From Rotaria sp. Silwood1 (lineage: Eukaryota > Rotifera > Eurotatoria > Philodinida > Philodinidae): DNA of 64,000 nucleotides. The notes under the pieces are model-generated. The model worked only from the letters and a program-made list of their open reading frames with translations. It did not search any database and was not told the DNA's origin. The DNA is taken from positions 367,338 through 431,337 of the forward strand of contig CAJNOP010000031.1 of NCBI GenBank assembly GCA_905250075.1. Reading direction: 5' to 3'. Below are positions 40,230 through 51,998 of this stretch, in pieces (position 1 is the first letter of the stretch; each line of letters begins with the position of its first letter). The position numbers and the translations under genes were made by a program.

Positions 40230-43200
40230 ATGGGTTGCGGAGCGTCAAATAATGACGTTGCTACATCACCGACACATGCCTTTTCTCTTGCTACATCACC
40301 TAATACAAAAATGACAAATGTCAATAATTCACACGTCACTAACAGTAATCTATTTCATTTGAAATTCATCTTCGAAATACATTTGTTATGTTTTTTTTCA
40401 TTGTGATCATCTAGTTCCTACTACAAATACAACTAAGATTCTAATTGCAAGTCATACGACTCAACAAACGATCAGCGAACGATTAAGACAAGGATTAGTT
40501 GATCAAGATTTATCGTGCTATCTATTAAATGAAAATACACCACAATCATTAAGTGCTCGAGCTAATGTCATTCAATGGTGTGATGTATTTATTGTTATCA
40601 TTAGTCGACTTTATCAAAGAACTCCGTTTTGTATGGAAGTTCTTAATTATGCCAAAGATCTACATAAACCAATTATTTCTATTTTGGCTGAGACTACTTT
40701 TCGACCGTATGGTGCATTAGGCGCAATATCAGCAAGTGCTATTCGATCGATCGTACTAAATAATGATACTTCCTTCATACATGCTGTGTCAGAAATTACT
40801 AATAGCGCTCGAAATATGGTGGCGAATAAGAAAAATGCTGGAAAAGTTATGGATCTATCAGAGGTAGAGATATGATAATGTGATTGTTTAAAACAATGAT
40901 TATTTTATCGTATCTAGATGAATGATAATCATACAATTTCTACATTTCCTCAAGGTTCATCTACTTGTACTGTGCTTATATGTACTACAGACGATGGTAA
41001 TGTTGTCGGTCAACTCGTCTATGAATCTCTTACATCTACACAATCATCTGTAATTGTTGAGAATTTATTAAAGCCAAATGCTACTTGTAGCGTAGCTAAA
41101 TGCACTGTATTTGTACCAATTCTTACACCTCAATTAGAACAAACGTCTCTCTGTCGAGTAGCATTTGAACAAGCTCGTCTTCTTTCCAAACCAATCATAC
41201 CAGTAATAGCGATTAAAAAGTGGCGTCCTGAAGGTTGGCTTGGATTGATTATTGCAGGGCGTGTCTTTTTTCGTATTTTCGATCAAGAAACTGCTTACAA
41301 ACCTTTCTATGATAGCAATTGTATTACTGATTTACGAGTTGCAATAGAGGTATACAAATTTATATACTTTATACCATTCAAATGTTGTTTATAAGAAAAA
41401 AAAACAATCATCTAGATCAGAATCAGTTGAGTATTTAGTCAATTAAATGACTATTTGTATATGCTTTAAATCACTCATATATGTATACCGGATGGCTACG
41501 ATTCGCATAGATCTGTAAGGGATTAGAGCACACAAGAACGCATTATAGCCCCTTGCGGTTTTCAAGATTCGCTCTAATTAAGTCACGTATAGAATGAAAT
41601 ATCATTATATCCTAATCATTTTGAATCCATTATACGTATACAAACAGGCTTTATGTTGACGACATACTAAATGAACAGTTAGTCATTGATCCTTAGTTCA
41701 TTATTCATGAGGCTCAATTTGTCGATTTTTCCATTGATATCTGATGATTTTCAAAGAGAATAATGATTACTTTATTGCATAATCACTTCTCTTTTTGTAT
41801 TCAAATAGCATTTTACGAGTTTAGAACTTGTTTTTCATTCCTACAATGCCTTTTTGATTGCATTCATTTTTCCACATATCCCGGAGGAAGTGTCAAAGGT
41901 ATAAATTTGATCAGAAAAAAAAGTCGCAGAAAAAGTTTACAATATGCATAAGTCCACTTAGTTTTTGATGCTGATTCTAAATATAATACTTGTTTGAATA
42001 GAAATGAATATTATTCGTTTGTCTTGAGAACAATCACATATCAGTTGAAAAAGCTAAAAACTAAGTTTCACTAAATAGACTTCATATTTTGTTATGTTGT
42101 CCATTTTTTTAGACCGTACACAATAGTTGATTTGATAGCGATTGAAAAGCTCTATTCATCATGAAGTGAACTAAGCGTAGAGAAACTTTAATTAATGCAA
42201 TAAATAAATGATCAATGGAATACACATGATATTTTAAACTTAATATGTTAGTAATAGAAGATTTGTATATGGTCTAATATATTTAAAACATTATTTCAAA
42301 TAAATTTACTACTATGAAAATATACCCTAAATAAAATCCTATCAGAATAACTTTAAATCATACTTCACTACTATTTGTTTTTTTGTTAAACGAATACTCA
42401 CATGATTGAGCTAAGAACCAATAATTATCTGTTCATTTAGTATGTTATGGAGATAAATTCTGTTTATACACCTATAATTGAATTCAAATACTTTGAGTTT
42501 AACATCAGAATGATTAAGAACTCATGATCTTTCATTCTATAAATGACTCGATTAGACTGAGCATTGAAAAACAAAATGGTCCGCAATATATTTTTATGTA
42601 TATCAATCTTTTGTAAATTATTTGGAATATTTATGTTAAGAAAATGTTGTCTAATGATGAACAAAGGTAATATACAACTAAAAAAATTTATTTATTATGT
42701 CTTTTAAATTAAGCAACAAATTGTAAAAAAAAAAAAAAAAGTAAATTCCATTTCAGTTTCAAGTACTTTCCGTTTCTTTGAAAAGATGAACTATTGAAAT
42801 AAACTCCACAACTCTATTATATTAATCTATGATTTCTATTTAATAGACTGCATGTCAACCAGTTCCCAGTGAAACTGAACGTGAAAAAATCGAGAAGAAT
42901 GCACTTCAAAAAGAACTTGAAGAATGTAAAAGCAAACTATCAAGATGGCCACCAAAACGCAAATCTCGTGTTATTGATTCAATGAAAGCTCGACAACCTG
43001 TTCGTATTCAATTGCAAGAGCCACATGCAGACTCATATTTTGATCATACACATCATTCAATTACACGCATGACTTTTAAAGCACCTCCATCCATTGTCGA
43101 TCAATATGGTTTGCCAAAACGACGACCTCTTGATTGCATGATAAGGTATATCAAATGAATTTTTATCAAATTTTAATTTTTAAAATTCTTAAACTAAAAT

Positions 43201-44065
43201 TATAGTTATCAATGGAATAAACAAGATCTTGTTCGTGAAATCTATGAAGATTTTCATATGCGTAATGTACAAACGTGGTTTGATATTTGGGGTGCAATGC
43301 AAGGTAGTACTAATGATGCAATGGCTACAGGTTTGTCTATTCATTAATCGTTAATATATGATCAATCGATAATCTTTTTTTTTTTTTGTTAGGTGTGGAA
43401 TGTGCTAAAGTAATGCTTGTCTTTCTATCGAAAGAATACATTGAATCGACGAATTGTCAACTTGAATTTCGATATGCTGTTTATCGTGGAAAAGCTTTCG
43501 TTATTCTTCGTACAGAACCTAATATATTAATGGAACAATGGATGTTAGAAGCCATACAAGGCTTTCCTCAATATGATGTTTATTCTTATAATGTTTTAGA
43601 ACAACCAATCAATGGAGTTCCAATGGTATATCAGCAAATTAATTTTTTAAATTATATTTAATCATTTTTTTTTGTTGTATTTAGATTGATGTTATCGTTC
43701 AAGCTGTACGCAACCTTGCTCAAGTTCAACCACCTGATCCTGTTGATGATTGTTCAGCTGAACTTTTTGAATTACGTTCACTTCTTGATGATGCACGAGA
43801 TGCATTAAGTGCAAAAACCGGTGTAGCACGTTACAAAACATGTACACGATGTGGACAACAATATGATGATTATTCAAAAGATGGATGCAAAAAACATTCA
43901 GCTTACTTTCTCGGTGGTGGTGGAGGTCTTCTCGAAGATCAATGGGTATGTTGCAGACAACAAACAGCAGATTCACCTGGCTGTATGCCATGTGAACATA
44001 TTGATCAACCACGTGTATTTGTTGAAGATCCTCATTACGGTACATCAACATGGAAACCAGCTTAA
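40230..44065 (+). CDS. Triple TIR-like protein with acylation signal and Cys/His-rich C-terminus, seven exons
   Basis: Exons are 40230-40344, 40415-40863, 40918-41349, 42847-43145, 43206-43330, 43393-43625 and 43685-44065. Phases agree; 677 aa. It starts MGCGAS, a consensus for N-myristoylation at Gly2 with a palmitoylatable Cys3. TIR-like 1 is at about 42-170 (KILIASH, CDVFIVII, CMEVLNYAKDLHKPIISIL) and TIR-like 2 at about 200-325 (TVLICTTDD, AFEQARLLSKPIIPVI, GWLGLIIAG). A linker of about 100 aa follows. TIR 3 is at about 430-560 (MISYQWNKQDLVREIYEDF, WFDIWGAM, VMLVFLSKEYIES, NCQLEFRYAV), the most canonical, with Glu498 where TIR NADases keep their catalytic Glu. The C-terminus (604-656) has a CxxC, CxxH, CC, GC and H pattern suggesting zinc binding. 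The role is probably NAD-dependent or scaffold signalling at membranes; this is inferred. Intron 3 (1497 nt) is much longer than the others. Confidence 0.85.
41350..42846 (+). other. Long intron 3 of the TIR gene
   Basis: 1497 nt where other introns of the gene are 54-70 nt. GGATTAGAGC (about 41520) and GCTCTAATTA (about 41571) form a short inverted pair that may mark a decayed small element. Frames at 41763-41951 (plus) and 42464-42664 (minus) show no motifs. Confidence 0.4.
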
Positions 44066-44984
44066 AATAAATCGAACAATCATATATCTCAGATATAAAT
44101 TCATTTTGATAATGCATAAATATTTTGTGTAAGATTATCAAAGATGCAAACAAGTCATTAAACCTGTCGCAGATCAAGCAGAACGCTTAAAAAAGACAAG
44201 TCGATTGTCTGTTATGGTTTTTCTAAAGTTTCAATAAAAAAAGAATTCGCTTTTTTTTCTGAAAGCATGAAATGTAAGCATTAAAATATACAGAGGAATA
44301 TCTATCCTATTAGAAAATGAGAAATTAATTAATTTTTTTTTATTCGTTTTAATTGGACAAAATCATAACTAATAAAAGATTGTCATTCAAGTTCTCAACA
44401 CATTAGAAGACTCAGGTGCTCTTCTTTGCTATATTATCGATTATAGCTTACAATGAAAGAGGAGATCTTCTGTCAAATTTCTTTAAAAAGCCATAGTTTA
44501 TGTAGCTTTGCCAACAATTCTTAGTTTCTATACATTTTTGCTCAATACATCGCGTTATAGTAAACGAGTTTATTTCAGTTATCATACAAGCGTTCCATAA
44601 CAAAGAAACAGATGATATCCTGTAAAAAAAAAAGAAAGAAGACAATCGTTGAAAAATATTTTTAGAACCATACTGTCAACACATCCTGACATCTTGGTAC
44701 AATGTCTCATGGCTGATTTTTTTTTCTAAAGAATGTGATCTATCCGTGACAATATTTAACTTTCTCTATAACTAAGTAATTGAAAAAAACGAGTAATTAA
44801 ACTTATTTCAATCAGTTTCTTATATTGATATTTGAATAATATACGCTCACAATTGAATGTAACAATGAATGATTATTTGTGTAGGAGCACAAAGACATCA
44901 ACAGAACGAGAAAAACACTATCTTATACATAAATACGTGTGTTTACGCCTCCTTTATACCCATTCTTGTTTTTACTTGTGTCAC
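44066..44984. other. Intergenic region between TIR and GNAT genes
   Basis: It contains the TIR gene 3' UTR (AATAAA-like signals near 44235) and the upstream region of the GNAT gene. The GNAT frame stays open back to an ATG at 44832, but that extension (51 codons, Cys/Tyr-rich) does not look like part of the domain. Confidence 0.4.
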
Positions 44985-45674
44985 ATGGCCAGTGACGACG
45001 AATATGAAATCGCTCTCATCGACAATGAAACAGATGCGCGTTTATGTGCTAAATTAATAGCAGAAGAATTTGTTTCCAACAATCCTTTGTCGATTTTTAA
45101 TCAGGTAACAGCTGAACATCTATTTGATAAATGGCTTTGGCCATTAATGATCGATGTACTTGATGAAAAATTATCATTTCTTATACGACATCGTCCAACA
45201 AATGAAATTATTGCAGCAACCATAGCCAATGATCTTTTCTTACTATGTGAAAAACATCCATATGATGCTTCAAGTCCTGCATCTAGTGATCCAATGGTAG
45301 ATTTATTTGAAGAAATGCGTGATCGATTTGTTCATCATGATTTTGACCAAAAATTACAACCGAATATGGTTTTATGTATTTCAGCTGGTGCAACACAATC
45401 GAAATACGCGGGCAAAAATTTAGCTGTTCAATTACGTACTCGTATATGTGATCATGCACGAGATACAAAAGGATTTCAATATGCATTTATACAAACAACT
45501 AATCCAGCAACACGTCATATCTATGTTAAAAAAATGAATGGAAAAGAAATGTCAATTCTTGATCCAGGAACTTGGTTATGGAAGAAGAAAGGTGATGATT
45601 TATCATGTCCACTTGCAAGTTATAAAGGTGAACCAATTGTCAATATTCTTGTTAAACTGAACGAACGAAAATGA
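44985..45674 (+). CDS. GNAT-like N-acetyltransferase, intronless
   Basis: ATG 44985 gives 229 aa; upstream ATGs at 44832 and 44868 are in frame but less likely starts. The protein begins MASDDEYEIALIDNETDARLCAKLIAEEF, a layout like eukaryotic GNAT proteins, with an N-terminal strand, helix and FVSNNPLS. The central segment has VLCISAGATQSKYAGKNLAVQLRTRICDHARDTKGFQYAFIQTTNPATRHIY. Here the position before the acetyl-CoA loop (normally QxxGxG/A) is SKYAGKNLA, and TNPATRHIY is the conserved Asn/Tyr region of motif B. The substrate is unknown. It lies 0.9 kb downstream of the TIR gene on the same strand and shares its codon style. The family call is by motif only. Confidence 0.7.
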   Translation: MASDDEYEIALIDNETDARLCAKLIAEEFVSNNPLSIFNQVTAEHLFDKWLWPLMIDVLDEKLSFLIRHRPTNEIIAATIANDLFLLCEKHPYDASSPASSDPMVDLFEEMRDRFVHHDFDQKLQPNMVLCISAGATQSKYAGKNLAVQLRTRICDHARDTKGFQYAFIQTTNPATRHIYVKKMNGKEMSILDPGTWLWKKKGDDLSCPLASYKGEPIVNILVKLNERK

Positions 45675-46796
45675 TGTTGATGAATATCATTTTGTTTTTG
45701 AAATAAATCATATTCAAAATTCTTGATCAATAAATAATAAATGAGTATAAACATTGGAATATTACCTGTAAAGATTGTCTTTTAAACTAATAATAATCAA
45801 TTTTAATATTAATCTATTATGTTTCTAAAATATTATTATTCAAAATTAGAGGTTGATTCAACATTCTCAAGCTGTACAATTATTGATGTTTAATTATATA
45901 GAAATTGGTTTATTTTAAAAATTTAATAATTCAAATTCTTTCAATGACTTCTTTCTTATAATTAAAAGAATAGTTTTTTAATTAGGAACTATATCTATCT
46001 GTCAGTGAAAATCATAAATGGTAATGTTTCGACCAAAAATATAGAAAAAAAATCATGAGTTTTGGTTAAAGAATCTGTACGATGATATCCTAGCACATGA
46101 ATAAAATTTTTTAAAAGTTCTCTACATTTTTTATTTCAAAAATACCATCCATGACTCACAAAGCCAACGTTTATACTTCTCATCCTAAATAAAACATCAG
46201 TTATACTCAGATAAGTAATGTCAGTCGGGTATGTGGGCATATTAGTGTATAATGGAAGAGAAAAGCACAACCATATCTACAGCCAGATATTCATACACAC
46301 ATCCGATAAATGTAGAAGACATTGAAACATGGTGAATTTTTTCTGATCAGGCATAATTGCTTTTAATTGTTGAGCTTAAACAGTCTCAGTAGCAGCGCCA
46401 GTTATGAAATCCTCCTGAGCAAGTCAGTAGTAGTTATTTGTTTCAGGTCACCGGTTCGATAGCATACTGTGACCACGTTGTGGCATGCACCTCTACTTCT
46501 GATTAATATGTGATTAGTTAGTATGTATTGGGATCTCAAGCAATGAACACAAGAACTTTATATCAGGCTAGTCTTCTGTTCAAAGCTATAATTAGTTATA
46601 GGTATATGGATGATATTGAACCATTGAACCTGCCCGCTAGGTAGCATTTCATGCCGTAAGGTAGCTGTAAGATAGAAATATTTTTTCTTCTGCCGAACTT
46701 AAAAAACGAAATTTTATTTCTTTAAATTAATACATTTTCATGAAACATCATAAAATAATTCTTATATAATAATAAAATTCACATATAGATAAATAT
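45675..46796. other. Intergenic region with a SINE-like repeat
   Basis: It separates the convergent GNAT (plus) and tubby-like (minus) genes, so it holds both 3' UTRs. The only structure identified is the repeat at 46400-46690. Confidence 0.5.
46400..46690 (+). repeat. Second copy of SINE-like body
   Basis: From AGTAGTTATTTGTTTCAGGTCA (trimmed: TTTGTTTCAGGTCACC) through GATAGCATACTGTGACCACG to GTAAGGTAGCTGTAAGATAG, it follows the same order of motifs as 17560-17705 with an extra internal segment. The tRNA-like head is not obvious here. Confidence 0.4.
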
Positions 46797-48449
46797 TCAT
46801 TCTCGAAACCATCGTGATTCAAGAGCACTAAGAGCGATAGCAAATGCTTGAATAAGTGAAAGAGGATATCGAAAATCACAAGAAAATTCATTGTCGAGCA
46901 TTCGACCGAATTCCATTACGATTTGTTCCACATCTACAGAAACGACAAGAATAATTATTTTATTAATAAATTTTAGTTTCAATCTATAGAAAATATTTAC
47001 TTTCTTCATTTTTGAGTATCATTTGAAAATTTTTAATCGATGGTATTACAGCACGATCTTTTCCAATAAAATTTAATGTATAACAAGATTTATCTATTAA
47101 AAAAGAAAAAGGTACCAGAAAGTCATTTTCTAATTTGAATAATATATCCTACATGAATTCCAACTTGGTGGTTTATTGTGTAAATGAATAAAACAATTGC
47201 TTTGCTCTTTTGAATCATATTCATCAAAATCGCTTGCTTCCTAGAAATATTTAAAAAACGAAATCTTTCATATATTATTATAATACATTCAATATTTACA
47301 ATGAAATCTTGCATTTGATCATTGAATTTAGGTAACAAAACTTCAATCTTTCTTGGACCTTTAGTACCAAGAAAATTGGTTTCCTAGATAAAAATAAATT
47401 ATTCATTAAGACAATATACATGTAATAAAATTTTCATACATAGAGAATAACAGCCAATTGTTGACGTTTATCTTCATTTAAAAGATTTAACACATATCTA
47501 GTTCCAGTTAAATCATCACTAATTAATTCTGCTGAATTGAAATTGTCGGAATATTTTGAAATTACTGATATTATATAATGAGATTGACCACTGATTTTAA
47601 ATTGTTTTTCAGCCATTAGTAGACAAATCTAAATAGAAATAAATTTACTTTTTTTCCATAGAGAAAACAACTTAAATACAAACTGATTCTCCATTGTCTG
47701 AATATTCGACTTCTAAATAAAATGTTTGAGATAAAACAGATTTATTACGTATAAGACGACATTGAATATAATTGCTAATATGTTTAGAAACAGATATAAA
47801 AACAAATCTAGATAAATCTTTATTAATTAAATTTATTATGTCATTGGATGATTCTGAAAGATCCAATTCGTTCAAACGAGAATCCTAAACAAAAGAAAAA
47901 TATATTACATTGTCTTAGCCTAATAAGAAAATGATTACGTGCTGTAATTTTTCTCACTTGAAAAAAATGAAGAGAATTTTTTATTTCTTCGAAAATCATT
48001 CAGTTAAGAAATAAATTGTTTTCAACTTACAGTAATTGTTTTTTCATCGGTCTTATCATTAACTTGATTCTTATTTTTTGATAAAGTAAAATCTTCATTT
48101 GATTTATTAGTATTCTCTGTTGTTAATGGTGAAAAATAAACATTTACTGATTGTTTGTCATCATCATCATCATCGAGATCTGATGAATTGTATTCTGAAG
48201 ACTCTATAATCAATAGAGATAGATAAATATTTTCAATTTTATATTCTTACGTGAATCTGTATCAGCTGGAATTGAACAGGATTGAAGGTCAGTAAAAACT
48301 TCACTAACATCATTATATATTTGATCATCGTCAAATTTTTGTTCAACATAAAAATTTGATTGTGTTGAATAATCATTTACTATTAATCTATTTCGATTGT
48401 TAAAAACCAAATCTATATTAGTTTCTTCTTCCTGATGATTTGAAGACAT
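46797..48449 (-). CDS. TULP: Tubby-like protein (TUB/TULP family), eight exons
   Basis: Minus-strand exons are 48449-48251, 48203-48031, 47884-47684, 47628-47440, 47383-47300, 47240-47153, 47093-47001 and 46933-46797. Phases agree; 387 aa. The first 140 residues are acidic and Ser/Asn-rich (with DDDDDD). The C-terminal tubby domain shows QCRLIRNKS, ETNFLGTKGPRKIEVLLP (near identical to the tubby signature), LHNKPPSWNS, YTLNFIGKDRAVIPSIKNFQMI, QIVMEFGRM and the closing FRYPLSLIQAFAIALSALESRW. Tubby proteins bind PI(4,5)P2 and carry receptors into cilia with IFT-A. In the segment equivalent to KLRSNLMGTKF this protein has ELISDDLTGTRY, so the Lys and Arg known to bind the phosphoinositide are Glu and Ile. 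The terminal sequence is longer than the usual AFAIALSSFDSKLACE end and differs. Confidence 0.92.
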
Positions 48450-50229
48450 TACAAATTTCGTTGATTTATTCCGTTTTTTTTTCTTTTACTGTTGATTTTC
48501 GAATAAAATGACAAGCGAAAAACTCTTTAAATAAGAATGTTTTGTATGCTGTCTTTTATATGTTTTCATGTTACTGTTGTGGTATGTTTAACATCATTTC
48601 ATCTAGTCAAATACATAAAACATTTTTTCTTTTCGTTCAAATCAAATTCTTAATGTTTACCATACATTGCCCGTTCTCAAGTCTGATTCTTAAAATATGA
48701 ATCAAAACACAAAGAAAAAATTGCTTTTTTTCCATTTAATGTACGTATGCAAATCAAAACGAGAAAAATTTTCTATGGTAGAGATTTTGATAATTAATGA
48801 TACCTTATTATATTAAAAAAAACGAGAGTTTTTCTATAAATGAATAGAATACTTTCATAATCAAATAAGAATTGTAAACTAAGTCAGTCGTTCTCCTGTC
48901 AGAAATCTATTTTTGCCATCGAACAATCGATATATCTCAAATTTTCAAGAAATATGTGCCCAAATCTAGAAAATCAAAATGAGAATTTCAGCTCAAAATA
49001 TTAAGCTGTTCAAACGAGTTACTCTAATAGCAAGACGCGAAAAGTAGATATTTGCTTGTCCCAAGATTTCTCCACTAAAACTAATGATACAAAAGTTAGA
49101 TTGACATTAAAATGCAGTCAACATTTGCCGGTACAGTTTAACAGAGCCTAATTTGTAAACAATATCCTTTGTTTGCTTTTCATATTAGTTTTTTCAAAAA
49201 AAAGATACTAGGAAAATTCATAGTACTTCTATAGAAAAAAAAAGATTGCTTTTTCTTAAAAACTCAATCGAAAATGAAAAACTGTGCTCTGGCAAATAGT
49301 TCAGTGTAGTTTTCTCTTCAATTTAAAATTTTTCCAAGCTTAATACTATCCTGAGAAATCTGAGACATAATCTCGAGAAAACTGAGAACTCATGTTTGGT
49401 GTTGAAAAACAAATTTTTGCTTCTCAGAAGATTTTGAAATAAAATTCATACGCAGAATGTGGGCATATCTTCGATACATGTTGACTGGCTTTTACTAGTT
49501 ATATTGTTTGTGTTGCAGACGTAAAGAAGAACTTAAAAGACTTTAATGACGGAAGCTCAGATACTATTCTACATATTTAGAAGTTTTTCATGAAAACCTT
49601 TGTAAAATATAGATTTGATCATAAAATTTTCTTTCAAAATCATTAAATAAAAAATCTGTGAACTTATTTTATATTCTTACGGGTAACAATACATAAGATG
49701 GGCTATAAATAGCACTACAATGAAAATTTGAAATATCTTCCCTTAGGTTCGGTCTTATGAACTGAGTTTTTAGTTAGTCGTAGAAGTTTATTTAAATTTC
49801 TTTTTTTCATACGGATAACAAAAATGAATACTACTATTAAGTTTTATTTTTGTTCCCAATAAAGAAATTTCACCTAATGTCAAGTACATAAACTACGTAT
49901 AAAGCGTTTCATAAATAATATTCAGTTATCATCTAAGAAAATAATAACGAGAAATCACCACCAACTTTATAAATGATACTCTATGGATACATATAGAGTA
50001 AAATTGCAGAACTTGTTGGTGTAAAAGTCAATCGTTCTAAAATTTTGAATTTTCAAACATTGAACACTGGTTTTTCCAACGGACTTAGTATCAAACAGCT
50101 ATAATGGATAGTTTTACTTATTAGTCACAAATTTTGACATTTAAATTGAATAGTTTCCAAAAGTTGTTCTATGTATATGAATATAGTATCATCTATAAAG
50201 TTTGTTTTGATTTTGTTCTTATTATTCTC
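48450..50229. other. Intergenic region upstream of the tubby-like gene
   Basis: AT-rich; no open frame over 60 codons with protein-like composition and no clear inverted repeat. It includes the tubby-like gene promoter near 48450-48600. Confidence 0.4.
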
Positions 50230-51282
50230 TTAGACGACCAGATCTGTGACAGTTCGCGATTGAGTAACTGAATTGATACCACTCATATGGTTATTTTCAA
50301 AGAAGCTGAAATATACAAATGGACCAGTTCTAGACGTGTGAAAATTTCCACTAATATGAACATGATCTATTTTGGGCATTGCATTATAGTAACCGGTTCT
50401 TTCTTTTTTTGACAATTGGAAGAATTGCTGAATAGAATGTTGTATTACCATTATCATTAGACTCAGATCATATGAAAAGAACTGGTTTATAGAACTCTGA
50501 GCTATCACAAGTGTATCAATGGCATACTTCGTATGTGTTTTTCTTCCTTGGAAATAAGTGAAGTTTCTTTAGTGAAGTCAGAAATATAACTTCATAACAC
50601 GGGCGTTTAAATAGAGGAGAATCGATCTCCATTTCTCAAGCAAAAGAAAATTGCACTATCAATTTACTATGTTTGTGTTTTGACCGACACCTTGTTTGTT
50701 ATGATTAATGTTAAATAAATGTATGATGCATATAATCACAAGTATTTTATCCTACTTTATGACTTACATATAAGAGTATCGTTGTGATATTTTTTTTTCA
50801 GAAAACATTTATTAAAGATAACGAATAAAATGCAGAAAAATATTATTGAACAAGAAATCTAAGGATGATATAGATAGAAAAGTCTCACAAAAATCAATAG
50901 TACATAATGTCTATAGTTACAATAACAACAATATTTCAGCTGCTATTTCTTCATTGTTTATTACTTAAGATTCGACCATTATGATCAATTTACTTGTAAA
51001 GAATGATGATATTGAATTCTATCTTACAAATTAGCTAGCAACGAAAATTTTTTCAGTACTTAATCGATTGTTAACGAGACCAGAGATTCTATTACTAAAT
51101 TATATGTTTCCAAAAGTTGAAACAAATAGAAAAATTCTATCAGTCTGCTAATACTTACGTCTAGCATATTCTGAAATGAATCAAGAAGTTTATTGCCAAC
51201 ATTGAGTTTTACTTTCAAGGAAAGCAAGAAACCAATGATTTGGTTGATTTTTTAATAGATCATTAGTATCATTAAAAGCCAT
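50230..51282 (-). pseudogene. Relic of a minus-strand gene, unknown family
   Basis: Three coding-like pieces lie on the minus strand. 51282-51159 starts ATG, reads MAFNDTNDLLKNQPNHWF, breaks by a frameshift near Gln/Trp and continues to a GTAAGT donor. About 51095-51034 reads NRISGLVNNRLSTEKIFVAS before a stop. 50560-50230 is an open piece of about 110 codons containing GRKTHTKYAIDTLVIAQSS and MPKIDHVHISGNFHTSRTG. Breaks and missing splice continuity suggest decay, though the last piece may be an exon of a gene I cannot reconstruct. Confidence 0.38.
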
Positions 51283-51998
51283 TATTGATTATTTATCGAA
51301 TCATGATACATGTGAATAATATAAATATTCCGTTATTCAAGCAACCGAATGCATCAATTGTTAATCTTACTCAAATTCAAATGTTAAATATCGGTGTCAG
51401 TAGCTACTGTTGAGTATTATATGATTAAGATCAGTGTTTATAAGAACATGGTTCAAAAACTCGCGATATAGAAAATATTATTGATGATTTTACCAAATCA
51501 AAAAGTTAGTTAACTTTTACACATAAAGTCAATTAAGTATTTGTTTAATTATAATCATTCTTCTTTTCGTTGTTTACTCTAAAGAAGGGTTATCACATAT
51601 GAATAAAGGTGGATGTAAATAATTAACATTATATCTATCATACCTACATAGAAAAAATTTGATCTCTCCATCTGACCGAAAACTTATGAATATTTCTGCT
51701 TGACAGTAGTATTTGTTGACATTATTCATATAAGAAGAAAAAAAAAAAACTTAAAATAATTTTCTGCCAATACTTAAAAAATTAGTCCACCCAAGCGACC
51801 CAAAAAGCAGAAAGATTTCATTTTTTTTCATCGTCGTACTATTTATTATCCGCTCTGTGATTACGCATGAATAAACAATAATATTAATATAATCATGAAA
51901 AGAAAAAAAAAAAAAAGACAACTTATAATTTTACAAACGAGATTTGTGCCTTCTGTTTATTTTTCAATTAATCACCATTTTATTTCTATGATTATAAT
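51283..51998. other. Intergenic region
   Basis: AT-rich, no gene recognised. It holds the 3' UTR region of the YihY-like gene on its right side. Confidence 0.4.

Noticed and set aside
43692-44177. 161-codon minus-strand frame
   Set aside because: Antisense shadow of the last exon of the TIR gene, which is in phase with six upstream exons.
44832-44984. N-terminal extension of the GNAT-like protein
   Set aside because: In frame, but Cys/Tyr-rich and unlike the family start; ATG 44985 fits better. It cannot be excluded without transcripts.
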